Shown piece by piece: positions 7,735-19,301 of a DNA stretch of 64,000 bases (the stretch's first letter is position 1; each line of letters opens with the position of its first letter). The translations under genes were made by a program, and so were the position numbers. Under the pieces are notes generated by a model that did not search any database, was not told where the DNA came from, and worked only from the letters and a program-made list of their open reading frames with translations. The stretch lies in the NCBI GenBank assembly GCA_930633495.1, contig CAKNFJ010000002.1, forward strand, positions 496,001-560,000, read 5' to 3'. Source of the stretch: Hyphomicrobiales bacterium. Its GTDB lineage: Bacteria; Pseudomonadota; Alphaproteobacteria; Rhizobiales; Beijerinckiaceae.

Positions 7735-8190
7735 TTGACCAAGCGGACCATCAACCGGAAGGCCCAGCGCGTCAGCGTCTACTTCTGGCCCAATGTCGAC
7801 GACGACAAGGCGGTCCTTGAGCTCGCCCAAGCCCTGTCGGCCGCCGGCAGGACTTCCGACATCATGCGCCAGGCCATCAAGCGTGGCCTGCGCGCCATGA
7901 TTGAGGCCGGCGACATGCCGCCGAGCCTGGTCGATCGTCTCAGCCTCAAGCGCCGTCTCAACGCTCGCGAGAAGACGGACGGGATCACCATCGTCCCGCT
8001 CCCGGCGAGCTACATGCCGGTTGCACAGCCCCAGCCTGCTATCACTCAGCCGGCTCCCGCGCCGTACGACGCCGTTTCGGTCGCGCCGACTGCAGAGCTC
8101 CCGCCCGAGCCTGCTTTCAACATCCTCGACAGCCTCGCGAACCTGATGCCGTCGAGCCGTGTCGAGCTTCCGCAGGACGCGGACACCTGA
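7735..8190 (+). CDS. parR: ParR/StbB-like DNA-binding partner of ParM
   Basis: The 151-residue protein starts at TTG 7735, preceded by GAGAAGG, 16 bases after parM. The N-terminal 55 residues have a ribbon-helix-helix pattern: RVSVYFWPN forms the strand and TSDIMRQAIKRGLRAMIEAG the helices. Residues 80-151 are a Pro/Ala-rich linker with a short hydrophobic end (FNILDSLANLM) that could contact ParM filaments, as ParR C-termini do. Identification rests on fold pattern and position after parM. Confidence 0.72.
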   Translation: MTKRTINRKAQRVSVYFWPNVDDDKAVLELAQALSAAGRTSDIMRQAIKRGLRAMIEAGDMPPSLVDRLSLKRRLNAREKTDGITIVPLPASYMPVAQPQPAITQPAPAPYDAVSVAPTAELPPEPAFNILDSLANLMPSSRVELPQDADT

Positions 8191-8192
8191 CC

Positions 8193-8221
8193 GGTCTCAG
8201 CGCCTCCCGGGCGTTGAGACC
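8193..8221 (+). terminator. Hairpin between parR and dotM
   Basis: GGTCTCAGCGCC (8193-8204) pairs with GGCGTTGAGACC (8210-8221) through 12 base pairs including one G-T pair, with a 5-base loop. No T-run follows. It may partly terminate transcription, stabilise the upstream message or set parMR apart from dotM. Confidence 0.5.
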
Positions 8222-8247
8222 CAGCACGAAATCCCCAGGAGAGACTG

Positions 8248-9390
8248 ATGGCAGCCCGCAACGACCAGACCGGCGGAAGTCATACCGAAGCCACCGGCAT
8301 CGTCGCGATCATCGTTATCTCGATGGTGCTGATCGGCATCTGGATGCTCGCCAAGCCAGCGATCATCTACCCGGCTTTCGCCATCAATTGGGTTCTGATC
8401 AAGCTCATCCAGCTCACGATGGGGCTCGGCCAGACCGGGCAGAACATCCTCGCCTTCATCGAGGCGACGCTGAAGGGCAATCAGGACCCCTGGCTGATCA
8501 GCTTTTCCGACTTCTACACCTTCAAGTCGCTGATCGGAGAGCGCGCGAAATACATCGTTGCGACGATCACCGGGTCTCTCGCCCTTGTGGTGATGTTCCG
8601 GATGAAAGGCGATGGGTTCAAGCGCAAGCTCAACTTGGTGACGCTGGCGCAGGACAACGCCCGCCATTGGCGCACGGCGCTCTTTAGCGCTCGCTTCGAC
8701 CCGAAGAAGCCTTGGACGGAGATGGCGCCTCAGCGCAAGCCCCACGACTGGCTCCTGGAGCGGAACATTGAGGTCGTCGACCGCAAGGTGAAGGATTACG
8801 CCAAGGCCGAGCAGGCGTTCATCGAACAGCTCGGTCTGCCGTGGCAGGGGATCGACAACCTCCCGCTCTACATGCAGTGCTTGGTCGCGATCATCGGGGC
8901 CCATTTCCATCTGCGCGGCAGCTCGGAGGCCGAGAAGCTTCGCGGCGACATCACCTACGTCTACGTCACCAAGGAAGGGGAGCAGCGGGACGAGGCGCTG
9001 AAGCTGCTGATCGACCCCTATCTGAAGAACCCGAAGATCCGCGAGCTCGTTGCCGAGCACACCGCGAACCATGCGTGGACCTCGACCGCGCTGATCCACC
9101 TGCTTTTCAAGGCCCGCGACGGCGCCGGCGTTCTGGCGACGAGCGATTTCCTTTGGCTGAAGCCGATCGATCGGAGCCTATATTACGTCCTGAACAACGT
9201 CGGACGGCGCAAATTCCACATCGAGGGCGCCGGCGCGATCTCGCACTATTGGCACGAGAATATCGCCCGCAAGCCGATCAGCGAGCCCAAAGTTGGCAAG
9301 GCCGTCGAGGGCATCACCCACTACATGGGTGAACGAGGCGTGGATGAGCTCAAGGTTCCGCCCAAAAAGGAGTTGAACGCCCGCTCGTAG
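8248..9390 (+). CDS. dotM: DotM/IcmP/TrbA-like type IVB coupling-complex protein
   Basis: The 380-residue protein has membrane segments at about 18-40, 45-70 and 105-125, then a long cytoplasmic domain. The diagnostic segment FLWLKPIDRSLYYVLNNVGR, followed by GAGAISHYWHE, matches the conserved DotM/IcmP/TrbA core. HANHAWTSTALIHLLF-type residues upstream also fit. DotM is part of the coupling complex with DotL and recruits substrates with acidic, Glu-rich C-termini. DotL itself is not in this window. GGAGA lies seven bases before the ATG. Confidence 0.93.
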   Translation: MAARNDQTGGSHTEATGIVAIIVISMVLIGIWMLAKPAIIYPAFAINWVLIKLIQLTMGLGQTGQNILAFIEATLKGNQDPWLISFSDFYTFKSLIGERAKYIVATITGSLALVVMFRMKGDGFKRKLNLVTLAQDNARHWRTALFSARFDPKKPWTEMAPQRKPHDWLLERNIEVVDRKVKDYAKAEQAFIEQLGLPWQGIDNLPLYMQCLVAIIGAHFHLRGSSEAEKLRGDITYVYVTKEGEQRDEALKLLIDPYLKNPKIRELVAEHTANHAWTSTALIHLLFKARDGAGVLATSDFLWLKPIDRSLYYVLNNVGRRKFHIEGAGAISHYWHENIARKPISEPKVGKAVEGITHYMGERGVDELKVPPKKELNARS

Positions 9391-9452
9391 GGCGTCACCA
9401 AGGATAGATAGTGCGATCCTTCAGATCGCGTCCGAATCGAACGGAGTCGCCG

Positions 9453-10442
9453 GTGTCCACCTCTCAGATCATCGAGCATGTTGCGGGCCAGCGCCTGACC
9501 ATCATCGAGGCCGACGGCCTTCCGGCAGTGTTCTCGGTCTCCGGCGCGGACGGTCAGTGGGCCGTCGTGAAGAACAAGGCCGGCGCCGAACAAAACGTCT
9601 TCAGCGGGCGTTCCGAGGCGGAGGCCGGCAAGACGCTCGACGGCATCGCCACCTTCCACGGCGGCTCGGCCGCACCGCAGAGCACCGAAAGCGCGCAGCC
9701 CACAGTCTCCATTGCCCAGCCGCTGAAAGCCTCCCGCTTCCCTCTGAAGGCGTCGACGGTGCTGCCGTGGGCCGCTGTGCTGATGCTCGGAGGCGTTCTG
9801 ATTGCTGATCGCGTCATGCCCCGACAGCCTGCCGCTATTGCGGTCGCGACGGCGCCCGAGGTCATGACCCAGGCCAGCGAGCCCCTGCAGCAGCTCCCCA
9901 CCACAATCGCCCGGGTCAAGACGCCGGCGCCGGCCATCCCCCCGCTTCCCGGTCAGCCGGCCGCTGCGACCGCTCCCGAAAAGCCCACAGAGCCTGCGAA
10001 GGCCGCGGCCGATGGAAAGGTCGATACCCAGACGATCGTCGACAGCGCCCGCAAGCTGGTCGCCGAGAAGGGTGCCGAGGGTGCGAGCGGCGAGATGCAG
10101 CAGCTCCAGGCGGTGCTCGACCTCCTGAACAGCAACGAGAAACTCACGCCGGAGCTGATCCGAAACGTGCCCCACGACCTCGCACAGAAGCTCAAGGAAG
10201 CGGGCGTCGTTGCGAGCCCTGAGGAGGCGGCTGCGGCAGCCAAGGCGCGCGGCCAGAAGGAGCTTCGCATCGTCCGACTCGACAGCCTGACCCTCGACAG
10301 GATGCGCGACAAGGACGGCGTCTCGACGGTCCCAGAGGCCGGCACCTGGGCGCTGACCAACAATTCGGTCGTGATCCCGCTTCCGGGCGGCGGCGATATC
10401 CGCCGCCCGGATGACCTGAAAACCTTCCACCTGGAGCCGTGA
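9453..10442 (+). CDS. Bitopic membrane protein in the transfer operon, unknown family
   Basis: The 329-residue protein starts at GTG 9453 with GGAG six bases upstream. Residues 1-65 are soluble and would be cytoplasmic. One membrane segment (LPWAAVLMLGGVLIADRVM, about 108-127) is followed by a Pro/Ala-rich stretch and a helical region. The end is GTWALTNNSVVIPLPGGGDI. Layout and position recall IncI TraP or DotF/IcmG, single-pass inner-membrane core proteins, but no clear motif was recognised. It probably works with the adjacent dotM. The family assignment is open. Confidence 0.75.
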   Translation: MSTSQIIEHVAGQRLTIIEADGLPAVFSVSGADGQWAVVKNKAGAEQNVFSGRSEAEAGKTLDGIATFHGGSAAPQSTESAQPTVSIAQPLKASRFPLKASTVLPWAAVLMLGGVLIADRVMPRQPAAIAVATAPEVMTQASEPLQQLPTTIARVKTPAPAIPPLPGQPAAATAPEKPTEPAKAAADGKVDTQTIVDSARKLVAEKGAEGASGEMQQLQAVLDLLNSNEKLTPELIRNVPHDLAQKLKEAGVVASPEEAAAAAKARGQKELRIVRLDSLTLDRMRDKDGVSTVPEAGTWALTNNSVVIPLPGGGDIRRPDDLKTFHLEP

Positions 10443-10449
10443 CGCTGCG

Positions 10450-10647
10450 ATGTCGCCAATCCAGTTCCTGATCTTCGTGGCGATGATCAGCATCGGCTTT
10501 GTCGCGGTCTCTTCCGCGCATGAGTTCGGTAGCCTGATCCGCCTCGGAGAGATCGCCTCGCCGGCGGCCGTAGTTCATTTCCTGACGGCCGCGGCCGGGC
10601 TTGCTTGCATCACGGGTGGCTGCAGGTGGTTCCTGAAACGCCTCTGA
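10450..10647 (+). CDS. Small two-pass membrane protein
   Basis: The 65-residue protein has two hydrophobic segments (IQFLIFVAMISIGFVAVSS and VVHFLTAAAGLACITGG) and ends in WFLKRL. It starts seven bases after the preceding gene and overlaps the next one, so it belongs to the transfer operon. It could be a minor pore subunit such as the small TraQ/TraR/DotE/DotP-type proteins, but no homology was recognised. Confidence 0.6.
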   Translation: MSPIQFLIFVAMISIGFVAVSSAHEFGSLIRLGEIASPAAVVHFLTAAAGLACITGGCRWFLKRL

Positions 10648-10886
10648 CGAGGCACCTCCACCTCGTCGTCTGGCCTCCCAGAACCAAGCCTCTGGCAACC
10701 CTCGTCCTTGAACTGGCGAAGATCGCCAGCCTTGCCATAGCGCCCGCAGCAGCCGTTCTCTACGGCTTTGCCTGGTTTGTCCGGAGCGTGCAGGATCCGC
10801 TCTGGGTCCTGATCGCGCTGTTTGTCATGACCCTTTCCGTCGGCATCGCGATTTTTCTGGTCTTGATCTGGTGTGACCGGGAGTAA
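10626..10886 (+). CDS. Small membrane protein overlapping the previous gene
   Basis: The likely start is GTG 10626, giving about 86 residues (VVPETPLTRHLHLVVWPP at the N-terminus). An ATG at 10605 in the same frame would lengthen it by seven residues. Two hydrophobic segments follow: IASLAIAPAAAVLYGFAWFV and PLWVLIALFVMTLSVGIAIF. It ends in WCDRE. The 22-base overlap with the upstream gene suggests coupled translation. Function is unknown; membership of the type IVB membrane complex is inferred from context. Confidence 0.55.
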   Translation: MVPETPLTRHLHLVVWPPRTKPLATLVLELAKIASLAIAPAAAVLYGFAWFVRSVQDPLWVLIALFVMTLSVGIAIFLVLIWCDRE

Positions 10887-11033
10887 GTTCCGACATCGCC
10901 GCCCAGAGCGGTGTCCTCGGCCTGCGCGGAAACGAATCGTCGCTCGCTCGATAAGGCAGCACCGCAGACATCTCGTCGGCGCACCTTCCAGTTTCTCACC
11001 CACGAGCCCCTGAAAGCTCCCTGGAGGCCTCCC

Positions 11034-11411
11034 ATGAACAACGCAGCCCTCCGCGGCATCAAGGCGACCGCGGGCATTCTCGCGCCAATCTCGGCCCTCG
11101 TGACGCTGATCGTCTGGGTGGAAGGCGACGTCCGCGAGCGGGCGATCTACGCTGTTATGGGGATCGCAGTTTTCGTCTTGGGCTTGGTGGCTTACTTCGT
11201 GATGGCCGCCAGCAGGCCAGATGAGGTCTATGAAATCGTCGATGATCGTCGCCGTCGCCCCTCAGGCCCTTCATCCACGCGCGGCTATTCATCTTCGTCG
11301 ACTGTCGGCTGCGATAGCGCCGCGGCCATGACCATGGTCTCGTACGGCGGCGGCTGCAGCGATGGCGGGTCGAGCGCCTCTGATGGCGGAAGCTGCGGCG
11401 ACGCCGGATAG
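11034..11411 (+). CDS. Two-pass membrane protein with Ser/Gly/Cys-rich tail
   Basis: The start is ATG 11034 with GGAGG seven bases upstream, giving 125 residues. Membrane segments are at about 13-30 (AGILAPISALVTLIVWV) and 41-60 (VMGIAVFVLGLVAYFVMAA). The last 50 residues are low complexity and rich in Ser, Gly and Cys, ending SYGGGCSDGGSSASDGGSC plus GDAG. This is the last gene before a long noncoding block, so it probably ends the transfer operon. No known family was recognised. Confidence 0.6.
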   Translation: MNNAALRGIKATAGILAPISALVTLIVWVEGDVRERAIYAVMGIAVFVLGLVAYFVMAASRPDEVYEIVDDRRRRPSGPSSTRGYSSSSTVGCDSAAAMTMVSYGGGCSDGGSSASDGGSCGDAG

Positions 11412-11458
11412 GCTCGACCTTCGTCCGCACGTATGGCCTTCGAGGTTCGATCTCACCT

Positions 11459-11489
11459 CCATGGGCCATGGACGCCATGGACACCATGG
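11459..11489. repeat. Cluster of four CCATGG palindromes
   Basis: CCATGG occurs at 11459-11464, 11466-11471, 11475-11480 and 11484-11489, spaced 7-9 bp apart. Chance occurrence at this density is very unlikely. A dimeric regulator binding site is a reasonable guess. Confidence 0.7.
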
Positions 11490-11700
11490 CTCCTCATGAG
11501 CATTGAGCCGAGGTCGAGGCGCTCCACCCGCGCGTCGCGAGAATGCGATTTCGCGTAGAAAAATCCGTGTCACTTCCAGATTTCGACGACCCTCTGGCAG
11601 CCTCGCACAACGCATCCTAGAGCTCGACCCACCCTTCACTACCTGCCACAAAAGCCCCTCCAGGACGCCTTCCCATGGGGTTTTCATGGCGTTTTCTGCT

Positions 11701-11755
11701 GTGCACACCCTATGCACCTGCAGTGCGCGTGCAGTGCAGGTGCAGTGCACCGCAC
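11701..11755. repeat. TGCA-rich direct and inverted repeats
   Basis: TGCACCTGCA (11713-11722) is inverted relative to TGCAGGTGCA (11735-11744), separated by 12 bases. GTGCAGTGC-type units repeat directly between and after the arms, ending in GTGCAC. The same GCACTGC/GCAGTGC words form the long hairpin at 2985-3028. Confidence 0.65.
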
Positions 11756-11837
11756 TTTTCCCGAAGGCGACCTCAGGGCCGTTCGATCAGAGACTCGGAT
11801 GGCCTTCATGGAGGGGGCTGAATAAAGGCGCTCCACC

Positions 11838-12143
11838 ATGGCGAAGGCTACCATGAAAAGCGGCTCACTCATGGCGATCGGCGTCATCACCGGCCGATCG
11901 CAACCGGGCGGCGACTCGATCGTTGACTTGGCCTGGGGCGAGACCTGGCGGAAGCTTTGCGATGGCTGTCGCAGCTCAGGTTTCAGCGATGATGACACGG
12001 TAGCGCGCGCCGATCATGCGAAATGGAAGTGTGGGAGCGGAAAAATGCGATTTGCAAGGAAGAGCAAGCTAAGCCCGTTTAGCTTGTTCGGTGAAATCGC
12101 CGGCATCGACACTGGCTATGGCGTCAAGATTGAAGCACGATGA
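11838..12143 (+). CDS. Doubtful small ORF, 101 residues
   Basis: The frame starts MAKATMKSGSLMAIGVITG and has CDGC and KCGSGK segments. Codon choice is mixed and no clear ribosome site precedes the ATG, which lies in a CCATGG site. No family is recognised. It may be noncoding; it is the only open frame of note in this gap. Confidence 0.25.
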   Translation: MAKATMKSGSLMAIGVITGRSQPGGDSIVDLAWGETWRKLCDGCRSSGFSDDDTVARADHAKWKCGSGKMRFARKSKLSPFSLFGEIAGIDTGYGVKIEAR

Positions 12144-12153
12144 GACCCGTCTG

Positions 12154-12784
12154 ATGCGCCCTCTGCCCGAACTGACAGACGTCGACGACCCGGCCCTGCC
12201 GGATCCTCAGACGACGCGGTGATCCTCACACCTGATGAGGGCGCGCGAGAAGGTGCTTTGCGATTGCAGGTTACGACGCGATCGGTGCTCGGCGCGGTCG
12301 CCTACGAGACCGGCGGCATCTTGGTCGATGCCGGCCGCATCCGCCTGTTCGGCGCAGGAAGCGAGCGCTCACTTCTGACGGTCAACGAGGCGATCGATGG
12401 ATTCGGAGATGTGGTGTTCGTCGCCGATGACGTGCTCGGCGGCATCTTCGCGCTGAACGGAGGGCGCTTTGGGCCAGCAGATCTCGGGCAGATCTTCCAT
12501 CTGGCAGCCGACAGTGTCGCCTGGTCCTGCCTCGATATCGGTTACGCGGATTTCGTCGCCTGGTGCCTGACTGGCGACCGCGACGCACTCTATGATCGGT
12601 TCGCCCGGCTTCCGGCTTCAGGAAGCCTGCGCCTGCCATCTCGATGGCTTGGTCGTTCTACCCGTTCCTCTGGACGAAAGAGGCGGGGGCTGCGCCGCCG
12701 GCGGCGCGGGTCGTGCCGGCGGATGAGGTTATGCGGCTCCGGATTGAGTTCTCCGGTTTCGAGATCGAGTCGGATGGCCCCTAA
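12154..12784 (+). pseudogene. DUF2625-family gene broken by two frameshifts
   Basis: Three frames must be joined. MRPLPELTDVDDPALPDP (from ATG 12154) stops at 12220. ALRLQVTTRSVLGAVAYETG through VVFVADDVLGGIFALNGG to GYADFVAWCLTGD runs in the next frame. MAWSFYPFLWTKEAGAAPP to the TAA at 12782-12784 is in the third. Together they follow the order of DUF2625 proteins: an MR.L.EL..VDDPA start, LQVTTRS.LGA..Y.TGG, a VADD.LGG.FALNGG core, and the FYPFLWTKE end. Each change fits a small deletion. It is most likely nonfunctional unless there are sequencing errors. Confidence 0.75.
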
Positions 12785-12798
12785 GCCGGCCGCGCCTG

Positions 12799-13386
12799 TC
12801 ACATCGCCATTTCAGCCTGCGGCGCCGGCTCGAAGCGGGCTTCGAGCAGCGCCTGCGCCTCGGCGCTGACGTCGACAGCCAGGGGAGTGAAGTCGACAAC
12901 AACATCCTCGCAGATTCGCGCGACGGCCTCGATACCTGTGCCCTTGCGCCGACGGAAGACAGCCAGATCGGTGCAGGAATCGGAGGGATCGAGATTGAGT
13001 TCTGTACGCAGCACCTGGCGCTCCGCCTCGCTGAAGGGCTTCATCCAGACACCGTTTTCGTCGCCCGCGACGACGGTCGCGACGCGAATCTCGCGGCGGT
13101 CTTCCGCCGGCGCCTGCACCCAGGCGCGGCGCAGGCCGTCAGTGCTGGTGAAGGCGCGGACGTGATCGACCTGGTGATGACGATTGAGGCCGGCGGCCGC
13201 ATCTTCTGACGCCTTCCTCTCCGCGTCCTGGCCGCCATAGTAGCGGGTCGCGAACGTCGCGCCGACGGGGAAGGTTTCCGATGGGCCGGTCTCACGAAGG
13301 ACGACGATGTGCTCGCGGCACACCGCGCGACGCTGGGTGGGTTCGTCAGCCTTCTGGCGCGTCTGGATCAGGAATGCGCGTTGCAT
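12799..13386 (-). CDS. Hypothetical protein with acidic/Pro C-terminal tail
   Basis: The ATG at 13386 has GGAG eight bases upstream, giving 195 residues. No family was recognised. The sequence is globular and mostly alpha/beta (EHIVVLRETGPSETFPVGAT early, DLAVFRRRKGTGIEAVARI later). It ends FEPAPQAEMAM, one of the recurring tails in this window. It faces the broken DUF2625 gene and may form an operon with the gene at 13446-13964, 59 bases upstream. Confidence 0.7.
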   Translation of the reverse strand: MQRAFLIQTRQKADEPTQRRAVCREHIVVLRETGPSETFPVGATFATRYYGGQDAERKASEDAAAGLNRHHQVDHVRAFTSTDGLRRAWVQAPAEDRREIRVATVVAGDENGVWMKPFSEAERQVLRTELNLDPSDSCTDLAVFRRRKGTGIEAVARICEDVVVDFTPLAVDVSAEAQALLEARFEPAPQAEMAM

Positions 13387-13445
13387 ATCGGGCTCCAATT
13401 CGGTCTCTGGGAGGACGATCAGATCGGAGCTCGAAAGTCACAAAC

Positions 13446-13964
13446 CTACATCCCGGGCCGGCGTTCCTGAGGCTCGAACTGCGCGAGAGCCTCTTCGGCC
13501 TCCGCTTCGATCTCGGCAAGCTTTGCGCGCTCGTCAAAGAGGGCCTGGAGCTCCTCGCGCTTCTTGGCGATGTTCTCCTCGACCCGCAGCAGGTTGTTCG
13601 ATGCAGCGATTGTCCCGGCTTCGGCAAAGGTGCGTGCGTTCTCCAGGGCAGCCGTTTCGACGGCCCCGCGCATCACTTCAAGCAGCTCACGAGATGTCCC
13701 GGCAGGGGCTTCTTCGTAGACGCGGTCGCTGCGCATTCCCTTGAAGGTGAAACGGGAGTTCGGCATCTCATTGCGGCCGGTGATCCCATCCTTCGTCATG
13801 ACGAAGTGCTCGCTGCCGGTGACGGGAATCCCGCGGATCACGACGCCATCGTCATTCTCGACCCGGACATAGGCTTCGTTGCTGGCGATCGGCGTGACCT
13901 TTACCCGGCCCTTCGCGGTCTGGATCAGTAGCGGCTCGACCGTGTTGCGGAATTCGCGGGGCAT
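13446..13964 (-). CDS. Hypothetical coiled-coil protein
   Basis: The start at 13964 has GGAGA upstream, giving 172 residues. Residues 1-85 are strand-rich (VKVTPIASNEAYVRVENDDG). Residues 95-165 form a long charged helix or coiled coil (EENIAKKREELQALFDERA and on). The end FEPQERRPGM resembles other tails in the window. No known family. It is transcribed away from the divergent gene starting at about 14075. Confidence 0.7.
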   Translation of the reverse strand: MPREFRNTVEPLLIQTAKGRVKVTPIASNEAYVRVENDDGVVIRGIPVTGSEHFVMTKDGITGRNEMPNSRFTFKGMRSDRVYEEAPAGTSRELLEVMRGAVETAALENARTFAEAGTIAASNNLLRVEENIAKKREELQALFDERAKLAEIEAEAEEALAQFEPQERRPGM

Positions 13965-14074
13965 CAGATTCTCCTTGCTTCCGGCAAGGTGGCGTGAGCC
14001 TCCGCATCCGACAATGGCCATTCTGGCTTGCAGCGCTGGATCGTAGGCTCCTTGCCGAACAGGGAGTCGAACAC

Positions 14075-15148
14075 ATGGCCAAGATCGTCGCCTGGGCGGA
14101 CCACCGCTCCGCTGTCTTCGGACGGCGCAAGCGCGCCCGTCAGGAGCGCTGGCAGTTCATGCGCTCTTCGACCCCGGTTGAGATCCCGGTTGCCGAGGGT
14201 AACCCCATAAAGGCGCTGGAGCTGCAGTACGAGCGCCACACGGGTGAATGGGGCAAATCCCCGAAGCAGACTGTCTCGATCACTCTCGAAGGGCTCGATG
14301 GCGCCCTCCGCCGCGCCATGCGGCTTCAGGATCAGCGCCCGGTCACGCCCGACCTGCTTCACGACCCCAATGCATGGAGGTTCGAGAAATTCTGGCCCTT
14401 CGAGAAGCCGGTCGACCTCAAGGGCGACATTCTGCCCGATGAGGCCGTAGCGATCGCTCAGATGGCCGACATCTCGCGAGACGGGCGGGAATGGCAGCAG
14501 GCGAGGGCGGTTCGTGTCGCATCCGACCTGATGATGCGCGAGGGCAATCTCTGGAAGAGAGATCCCGAACCAGTCTGGCGAGTTGAGATGGTCGCCGGCA
14601 GGGGCGTTGTGGACTATGGGCGCGCCAACACGACGAAGACTGGCGCTTTCATCTTCCGGATCGACCAGCAGGCCGCGGCAAACGATCTCGCAAAGCAGCT
14701 CACGCTGAAAGGACGCCCCAAACTCAACTCGATGCGCCTGGCTCATGTCGACCCGGCCTACCTCACGGTCCCGGAAGCGGGCGCGACGCTCGAAACTGCG
14801 GCAATGGCGCTGCGCTCGAACCTTCGCAGGCTCATGAGCCACAAGAAGGTCGCCGAGGAGCTCAAGCCCTTCGAGCAGTCCCTGGTGAGCGCCTGGGCCA
14901 GCGGCGACACCGCAGATGTGATCGCCGCGCTTCAGACGCTCCTGCGGGTGTATGACGGCGTCTACGACCCTCGCTACGACGAGCGGAACGCGCATTCACC
15001 GTCCGAGGCTCTGTGCAGCTGGAGTGTCCTGCTGCAGATCGGGCTGGAGGCCAATCTCATCCCGTCGGCGCTCCCCGGCGAGACAACCATCGGTCGGCTC
15101 GATGAGGTTGCAGACGACGGCTTGGCCGAGCTCGGCATGGACCTGTGA
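14075..15148 (+). CDS. Unknown protein, distant member of the cassette family
   Basis: The start at ATG 14075 has GGGAG eight bases upstream (357 residues); a GTG at 13994 in the same frame is possible. Two local patterns match the proteins at 46660-48896 and 51304-53411: LMMREGNLWKRDPEPVWRVE (equivalent to the DDRV...PPAI region) and FIFRIDQQAAANDLAKQL (equivalent to FAFDIGRYEQALDFVALI). The end ADDGLAELGMDL resembles DDPELANLGL. These similarities are weak but occur in the same order. Function is unknown. Confidence 0.7.
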   Translation: MAKIVAWADHRSAVFGRRKRARQERWQFMRSSTPVEIPVAEGNPIKALELQYERHTGEWGKSPKQTVSITLEGLDGALRRAMRLQDQRPVTPDLLHDPNAWRFEKFWPFEKPVDLKGDILPDEAVAIAQMADISRDGREWQQARAVRVASDLMMREGNLWKRDPEPVWRVEMVAGRGVVDYGRANTTKTGAFIFRIDQQAAANDLAKQLTLKGRPKLNSMRLAHVDPAYLTVPEAGATLETAAMALRSNLRRLMSHKKVAEELKPFEQSLVSAWASGDTADVIAALQTLLRVYDGVYDPRYDERNAHSPSEALCSWSVLLQIGLEANLIPSALPGETTIGRLDEVADDGLAELGMDL

Positions 15149-15252
15149 AGGCCCGTCCACGGATTCCTTCATCAGACGGCGAGTTTGGTCTTCGAGATGG
15201 GCGGCGGTGACGGTAGCGTCCATGGATCGTCTGTTGGTTCTTGGTAAACGTC

Positions 15253-18441
<3,189 letters not shown>

Positions 18442-18485
18442 CGATCCCGGCCAGCAGACCAACGCCTGTCGAGGCAGTCCAATAG

Positions 18486-19301
18486 ATGGGCGCATCATTC
18501 GGCCATGGCTTCCGACTGCTGCCCGGTGTTGAAGCCGAAGAGTTCTTCGCGCGCTTCCGGGGAGAAGGCGATCAGGTAGCTTGCAAGCTGACGGCGGCTC
18601 GGCTCGCGCAACTTGCCCAGGCCACCGCTGATGACCGTTTTCTCGGTCGCGACCCGAAAACTTCCCCATCGCCCATCGAGCTCGCGATCGCACACATGAG
18701 GTCTCGGTACGAACAGTGCCAGGCAACGAAGCAGCGCGAGCCCGAGGACGATATCCAGTGCGAAGCGTCCTATGTCGAGCGCGAAGGGCGCACATACGTT
18801 CTGCTCCACGCCGAGATGACGGACTATCACGACCTGCTGGCCGCGACCGATGGCATCGAGCGCTGGCCCTGGTACGATGCGGACAGCCCGCCCTCGGGGG
18901 TCTCCTGCGCGGAGTGGGACCGCCGGCGCGACGTTTGGTACGAGATCATGAAGGACCATGGATGGTCGATGCCGGGCGTCTTCAGGCTTCTTGACGATCT
19001 TCCTGAGGTCTCGTCTCACGACATTATCGCGGCGTTGCCGAGCCTCGACCGCCGGGCCCGCAGGGTTGCATTGCCAAACCTGGTGGCCCGGCGTTGCGAA
19101 ACACCTCCGAAGGACATGAGCGCTGCCATCGAAGCCGTTATCGAGGCGTCCAGCTGGATCAACGAAACCGAGGAGGGGCAGAAAGCCCTCAAGTCCGAAA
19201 TTGCCTCAGTTGCCACACAGCTCGCTCGATCGACCTTTGGTCTCGACGGCGCCCCAGGGGAGAGCGCAATGGAGGCCCGCGATGTCCAGCATGGACGCTG
19301 A
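18486..19301 (+). CDS. Hypothetical protein, 271 residues
   Basis: The ATG at 18486 has only a weak ribosome site. The protein has an acidic central segment (CEASYVEREGRTYVLLHAEM) and a region rich in Trp (RWPWYDADSP), followed by a helical C-terminal part. No family is recognised. It overlaps the next gene by 20 bases and is likely part of the ligA-downstream transcript. Confidence 0.65.
   Translation: MGASFGHGFRLLPGVEAEEFFARFRGEGDQVACKLTAARLAQLAQATADDRFLGRDPKTSPSPIELAIAHMRSRYEQCQATKQREPEDDIQCEASYVEREGRTYVLLHAEMTDYHDLLAATDGIERWPWYDADSPPSGVSCAEWDRRRDVWYEIMKDHGWSMPGVFRLLDDLPEVSSHDIIAALPSLDRRARRVALPNLVARRCETPPKDMSAAIEAVIEASSWINETEEGQKALKSEIASVATQLARSTFGLDGAPGESAMEARDVQHGR

Larger units (their letters stand above)
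11412..12153. other. 0.74-kb noncoding block sharing motifs with the upstream control region
   Basis: Six CCATGG palindromes occur (11459, 11466, 11475, 11484, 11673, 11835), the first four within 31 bp. A run of TGCA/GCAGTGC motifs lies at 11701-11755. Both motif types also occur in the noncoding block before dotD, so the two blocks bracket the transfer operon. One doubtful small frame (11838-12143) is listed separately. Confidence 0.65.

Noticed and set aside
7735..8190. Longer start for parR at 7576
   Set aside because: The added 53 codons overlap parM in another frame and read as shadow. The TTG at 7735 has a ribosome site and starts the RHH region.
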